Source of the DNA: UBA4416 sp046345275
GTDB lineage: Bacteria > Bacteroidota > Bacteroidia > B-17B0 > Aurantibacillaceae
DNA length: 26,422 bases
Direction of reading: 5' to 3'
Assembly (NCBI GenBank): GCA_046345275.1
Contig: JBKDJY010000033.1
Coordinates: forward strand, 1 to 26,422
The notes beneath the pieces were generated by a model. It was not told the DNA's origin and searched no databases. It saw only the letters and a list, made by a program, of their open reading frames with translations. The position numbers and the translations under genes are program-made. Numbering within the stretch: the stretch's first letter is position 1; the number at the start of each line of letters is the position of its first letter. Positions 22,974 to 26,422 of the stretch are shown one piece after another.

Positions 22974-23326
22974 AACTTTTATTAGAGCTGTGTATGAATA
23001 TTTAAAAATAAGAAATAATTGTAAGGCGTTCATTCATTTAAACATTCGTTAGCCTCTTGATATTTCAATAACATCAAGCCACTAAATCTAAAGATATCAA
23101 TCATTCAGAAAAAAAATAAAATGAGTTTTCTTATTAGTTTTGCTCAAGCACAGTGTTATCTTTAACTATTCTTTTAATTGAATTGTTGCCATTCTTCCAT
23201 TGCCATCAATTGCACTGAAATTGCTGACGATTGGAAGGTGCTGTTAATACTTGTTAAAAAGAATTTATTTGTTAGTTTTTTAAATGTTAGAAATCTAATT
23301 TTAGCTTTTTTAAACCCCTAAATCTT
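22974..23326. other. Gene-free divergent region with a possible coding relic
   Basis: This region lies between the divergent proS and M16 genes. On the minus strand at about 23245-23150, protein-like stretches occur in three frames: INSTFQSSAIS, then AIDGNGRMATIQLK, then RIVKDNTVLEQN and a stop. This is what a frameshifted gene remnant would look like. A 6-bp inverted repeat CTTGAT/ATCAAG lies at 23056-23078. TAATTTTA at 23296-23303 with TTTG at 23268-23271 could be the M16 promoter, but its 24-base spacer is longer than usual. Confidence 0.3.
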
Positions 23327-26131
23327 ATGAAAAATAATATCTTTTGTTTAGTCGCACTCAGCCTTATATTTAATTTACCAGCACAAACATCTCTGAAGCC
23401 AACGGATGTTTTATCCTTAGATTCAAAAGTGAAGTATGGTACTTTGCCTAATGGAATGAAGTATTACATTCAACATAATTCAAAACCTGAAAAAAGAGCA
23501 GAGCTTAGGTTGGCTGTAAATTCAGGGGCTACAATGGAAAATGACGACCAGCAAGGTCTTGCCCATTTTGTAGAACACATGGCTTTTAATGGGAGTAAAA
23601 ATTTTAAAAAAAATGATTTAGTAAACTATTTGGAAGGTATTGGCACTAAATTTGGGGCAGATTTGAATGCCTATACAAGTTTTGATGAAACAGTTTATAT
23701 GCTTCAAATTCCAACAGACAAAGATGATATTTATAAAAAAGCATTTGTTGTTTTAGAAGATTGGGCTCATAATTTAAGTTTTGATAGCACAGAAGTAGAA
23801 AAAGAACGTGGTGTTGTTTTAGAGGAATGGCGCTTAGGGCAAGGTGCTTTTGAACGCATGAATCGTAAAACTTTTCCACTAATATTTAAAGATTCGCGTT
23901 ACGCAAACCGTTTGCCAATTGGTAAGCCCGAAATTTTAAAAGGGTGTAAGCAAAGTGTTATACGCCAATATTATTACGATTGGTATCGACCCGATTTGCA
24001 GGCTGTTATTGTTGTTGGAGATATCGATGTTGATGCTACTGAAAAATTAATAAAAGAACAATTTGGTAAAATACCTGTTGTTAAAAATCCTAAGCCAATA
24101 ACTGTTTGGCCAATCCCTGATCAAAAAGGCTTTCGGTCAATTGTAGTAAGTGATAAAGAATCTCCTTACAACATCATTCAATTAAATTATTTACAACCTC
24201 CTTCTCAATTAAAAACTTATGGTGATTATCGCGAACATTTGAAACATCAATTGTTTAACGGAATTATCACCGACCGATTGAGTGAGTTAACTAAAAAACC
24301 AGACGCTCCTTTTATTTACGCAGGTAGTGGATTCAATCAATTATTACGTAATAAAAATGCTTACAGCACATTTGCATTATTTGCCAATGGAAAAACAGAG
24401 AAAGCATTGGAAGCAGTAGTTACAGAAAACGAACGTGTAAAACGCTATGGGTTTACTGCCAGTGAATTTGAACGCAAGAAAAAACAAATTCTTATCGACG
24501 TTCAAAATCTATTTTTAGAAAAAGATAAAACGGATTCAAGACAAATCATAGGAGAATTGGTTCAAAACTTTCTAGTGGGAGATGCAGTACCAGGAATTGA
24601 AAAAGAATTTGAATACATTAAAAATTTATTGCCCTCTATCACTTTAGAAGAAGTAAATGTTCTTGCAAAGAAATGGATTAGCAACAAAGGCGACAATGCT
24701 TTAGCAATATTGATGATGGCTGAAAAAGAAGGAAATAAAATTTTATCTGAACAAGAAGTTATTAAACTTTTTAATAAAGCAGAAAGCACTTCCGAAATAA
24801 AAACTTATGAAGATAAAGTTGTAAGTGAACCTTTAATCAGTAAAAAACCCATTGGACAAAAAGTAGCAAAAACACAAGATAAAGGCTATGGAATTGCGGA
24901 ATGGACTTTAGGAAACGGCGTGCGTGTATTATTAAAACCAACTGATTTTAAAGACGATGAAATTTTATTGAGTGCTTATAGCTGGGGAGGAACAAATTTG
25001 TATTCAGATAAAGAATTTCGAAATGCTAACTATAGTAATTCCGTGCAAAGCCAAATGGGTTATGGGCCATTTGATGCGGTTTCCCTAGACAAATATTTGC
25101 AAGATAAAAAAGCTTCGGCATATTTTGGGGTAGGGGATATCACTGAAAATATTGATGGAAGCAGTAATAAAAAGGATTTAGAAACATTGTTACAACTTGT
25201 TTATGCTGCGTTCACAGTTCCCAGAAAAGATAGTGCTGGTTTTAATGCTTTTATTCAATTACAAAGGGGCTTCATTCAAAACCGATCAGCCGACCCTAAT
25301 CAGGTATTTCAAGATTCAGTTCGTAATATCATGTCGGGTTATAACAGCCGCGCTAAAGTAGAAACTGAAAAGGATTTGAACGAAGTAAATATAACCCGTT
25401 GCTACGATATTTTTAAAGAGCGTTTCAGCGACCCATCAGATTTTGTATTTACGTTTGTAGGTAGTTTTAATTTAGATTCCATTAAACCTTTGATAGAAAC
25501 CTATATTGGAGGAATTTCATCGGTAACAAAACACGAAACAATTAAAGATATTGGAATAAAATCTCCAGAAGGTAAATTGTCAAAAACCATTGTAAAAGGT
25601 AAAAATCCCCGCAGTACCGTTCAATTAATTTGGACTGGCAATTTTGAGTACAACCGAAATAATCGAAATAATGTGCGTGCTTTAGGTAACTTACTTAACA
25701 TTACTTTACGTGAAAATTTAAGAGAAGATAAAGGTGGTGTATACGGAGTTAGCATTTATCCGCAAGCAGAAAAATTCCCAAAGGCTAATTACAAATACAT
25801 TTGTGGATTTTCCTGTGCGCCTGACAATGTTGAGAGGTTAATTGCAGCTTCAAAAGAAGAAATAGAAAATGTAAAAAAGAATGGCTGTAGTGAAATAAAT
25901 TTAGGAAAAATCAAAGAGACTTTATTAAAGGAAAGAGAAACGCAACTAAAAGAAAATAATTTTTGGTTGTCATTTATAAGTAATAGTGATATGTATCATG
26001 AAAATGTCTCAGATATTGACCAATACAATGCTTGGGTTAATGGTTTGAAAAGTGATGATTTTAAAAATCTGGCAAATACTTACTTTAATGATAAAGAGTT
26101 TAAAAGATTTGTTTTGAATCCTGAGAATTAA
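23327..26131 (+). CDS. Secreted M16-family (pitrilysin/insulinase-like) zinc peptidase
   Basis: A 934-residue protein with a signal peptide (cleavage near LPAQ-T, residue 20), then two pairs of M16 domains. The first domain has the inverted zinc motif HFVEH (H80, E83 catalytic, H84) and the third ligand E160 in the EKERGVVLEEWR segment. The second half (about 520-934) is the inactive M16_C partner, with a typical NRNNVRALGNLLNITLRENLREDKGGVYGVS stretch split by the R..Y substrate-contact pattern (DKGGVYG). Length fits Bacteroidota M16 'insulinase' proteins that degrade peptides in the periplasm. ATG 23327 is the only start that gives the signal peptide. It is monocistronic and followed by a clear terminator. 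Confidence 0.95.
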   Translation: MKNNIFCLVALSLIFNLPAQTSLKPTDVLSLDSKVKYGTLPNGMKYYIQHNSKPEKRAELRLAVNSGATMENDDQQGLAHFVEHMAFNGSKNFKKNDLVNYLEGIGTKFGADLNAYTSFDETVYMLQIPTDKDDIYKKAFVVLEDWAHNLSFDSTEVEKERGVVLEEWRLGQGAFERMNRKTFPLIFKDSRYANRLPIGKPEILKGCKQSVIRQYYYDWYRPDLQAVIVVGDIDVDATEKLIKEQFGKIPVVKNPKPITVWPIPDQKGFRSIVVSDKESPYNIIQLNYLQPPSQLKTYGDYREHLKHQLFNGIITDRLSELTKKPDAPFIYAGSGFNQLLRNKNAYSTFALFANGKTEKALEAVVTENERVKRYGFTASEFERKKKQILIDVQNLFLEKDKTDSRQIIGELVQNFLVGDAVPGIEKEFEYIKNLLPSITLEEVNVLAKKWISNKGDNALAILMMAEKEGNKILSEQEVIKLFNKAESTSEIKTYEDKVVSEPLISKKPIGQKVAKTQDKGYGIAEWTLGNGVRVLLKPTDFKDDEILLSAYSWGGTNLYSDKEFRNANYSNSVQSQMGYGPFDAVSLDKYLQDKKASAYFGVGDITENIDGSSNKKDLETLLQLVYAAFTVPRKDSAGFNAFIQLQRGFIQNRSADPNQVFQDSVRNIMSGYNSRAKVETEKDLNEVNITRCYDIFKERFSDPSDFVFTFVGSFNLDSIKPLIETYIGGISSVTKHETIKDIGIKSPEGKLSKTIVKGKNPRSTVQLIWTGNFEYNRNNRNNVRALGNLLNITLRENLREDKGGVYGVSIYPQAEKFPKANYKYICGFSCAPDNVERLIAASKEEIENVKKNGCSEINLGKIKETLLKERETQLKENNFWLSFISNSDMYHENVSDIDQYNAWVNGLKSDDFKNLANTYFNDKEFKRFVLNPEN

Positions 26132-26218
26132 TCCTATCAAAATTTTAAAAAGAAAAATAACTTGAATAAAAGCCATCGAGCAAAATCAGCTTTAATCCAA
26201 AAATGAATAAATAATTAG

Positions 26219-26244
26219 TCCAATATTTGGATATTGGATTTTTT
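26219..26244 (+). terminator. Intrinsic terminator of the M16 gene
   Basis: TCCAATAT (26219-26226) and ATATTGGA (26231-26238) form a perfect 8-bp stem with a TTGG loop, followed at once by six T (26239-26244). It lies 87 bases after the M16 stop. Confidence 0.8.
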
Positions 26245-26316
26245 AGTTTTACATTTGGACCAAATTATAAATCATATATATATAGAGCTTGCTCAAAAAC
26301 TCAGAATTTCTTTTTC

Positions 26317-26340
26317 CCTACTTTTGAGGGCAAAAGTAGG
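26317..26340. repeat. Perfect 10-bp stem-loop
   Basis: CCTACTTTTG (26317-26326) and CAAAAGTAGG (26331-26340) pair exactly around an AGGG loop. No T-run follows on the plus strand; on the minus strand the stem is followed by GAAAAAG, also not a T-run, so this is not a standard terminator. It lies in the gene-free right end of the window (26245-26422) and looks like a multi-copy intergenic hairpin. Confidence 0.65.
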
Positions 26341-26422
26341 CAAAACCCTTTTAAAATTTTAAGGCGATTTTCGTTGCATCGCTTTTGCCTTCCTTAACGA
26401 AACCGCTGATAATTTAAGCCCT

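Noticed and set aside
23150..23245. Calling the DGNGR relic a Fic-family pseudogene
   Set aside because: The diagnostic HPFx part of the Fic motif is missing and frames must be stitched; too weak for a family call.
1..26422. CRISPR array, tRNA, rRNA, prophage or defence island
   Set aside because: No regularly spaced repeats, cloverleaf-like sequence, integrase or known defence gene was seen on either strand.

Overview
The window reads as a piece of chromosome from a member of the Bacteroidota. It is AT-rich. Two large proteins end in type IX secretion (T9SS) type A sorting domains. There is a stand-alone homologue of the GldM C-terminal domain and a DUF6089-type outer-membrane barrel. Several starts lack a Shine-Dalgarno sequence, and TAnnTTTG-like -7 boxes occur upstream of several genes. 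The genus cannot be told from this sequence.

Layout. (1) 1-713: the 3' end of a HlyD-type membrane-fusion protein, then a decayed stretch with remnants of an IS200-like/REP-associated element, a perfect palindrome and a cut-down SEC-C zinc motif. (2) 724-4893, plus strand: a DUF885 lipoprotein peptidase, ACMSD (the tryptophan/kynurenine-branch decarboxylase), a secreted GldM-C-like protein and an unknown acidic cytoplasmic protein. (3) 4895-11021, mostly envelope and secreted proteins: the DUF6089 barrel, a T9SS-secreted subtilisin, an unknown secreted protein of 214 aa, a T9SS-secreted repeat protein, and a decayed second copy of the 214-aa gene. (4) 11022-14572: an MFS exporter divergent from radC, which abuts a UDP-GlcNAc 2-epimerase gene, then a small unknown gene. 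(5) 14897-17994, minus strand: a compact VWA protein / MoxR-like AAA ATPase / 158-aa unknown operon. (6) 18211-22904, minus strand, housekeeping: proS, mscS, ffh, folD. (7) 23327-26131: a secreted M16 zinc peptidase followed by a clear intrinsic terminator.

How the genes fit together. The two sorting-domain proteins depend on a T9SS encoded elsewhere; the GldM-C-like protein and the DUF6089 barrel are typical companions in such genomes. Three secreted or lipid-anchored peptidases of unrelated families (DUF885, S8, M16) suggest a proteolytic, peptide-using lifestyle. ACMSD would take 2-amino-3-carboxymuconate semialdehyde away from NAD synthesis towards catabolism, but no other kynurenine gene is present here.

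I see no CRISPR array, tRNA, rRNA, intact insertion sequence, prophage or recognisable defence island. The best candidate for an under-described system is the VWA-MoxR-158 aa operon. The most informative evolutionary signal is the decayed paralogue at 10799-10970.
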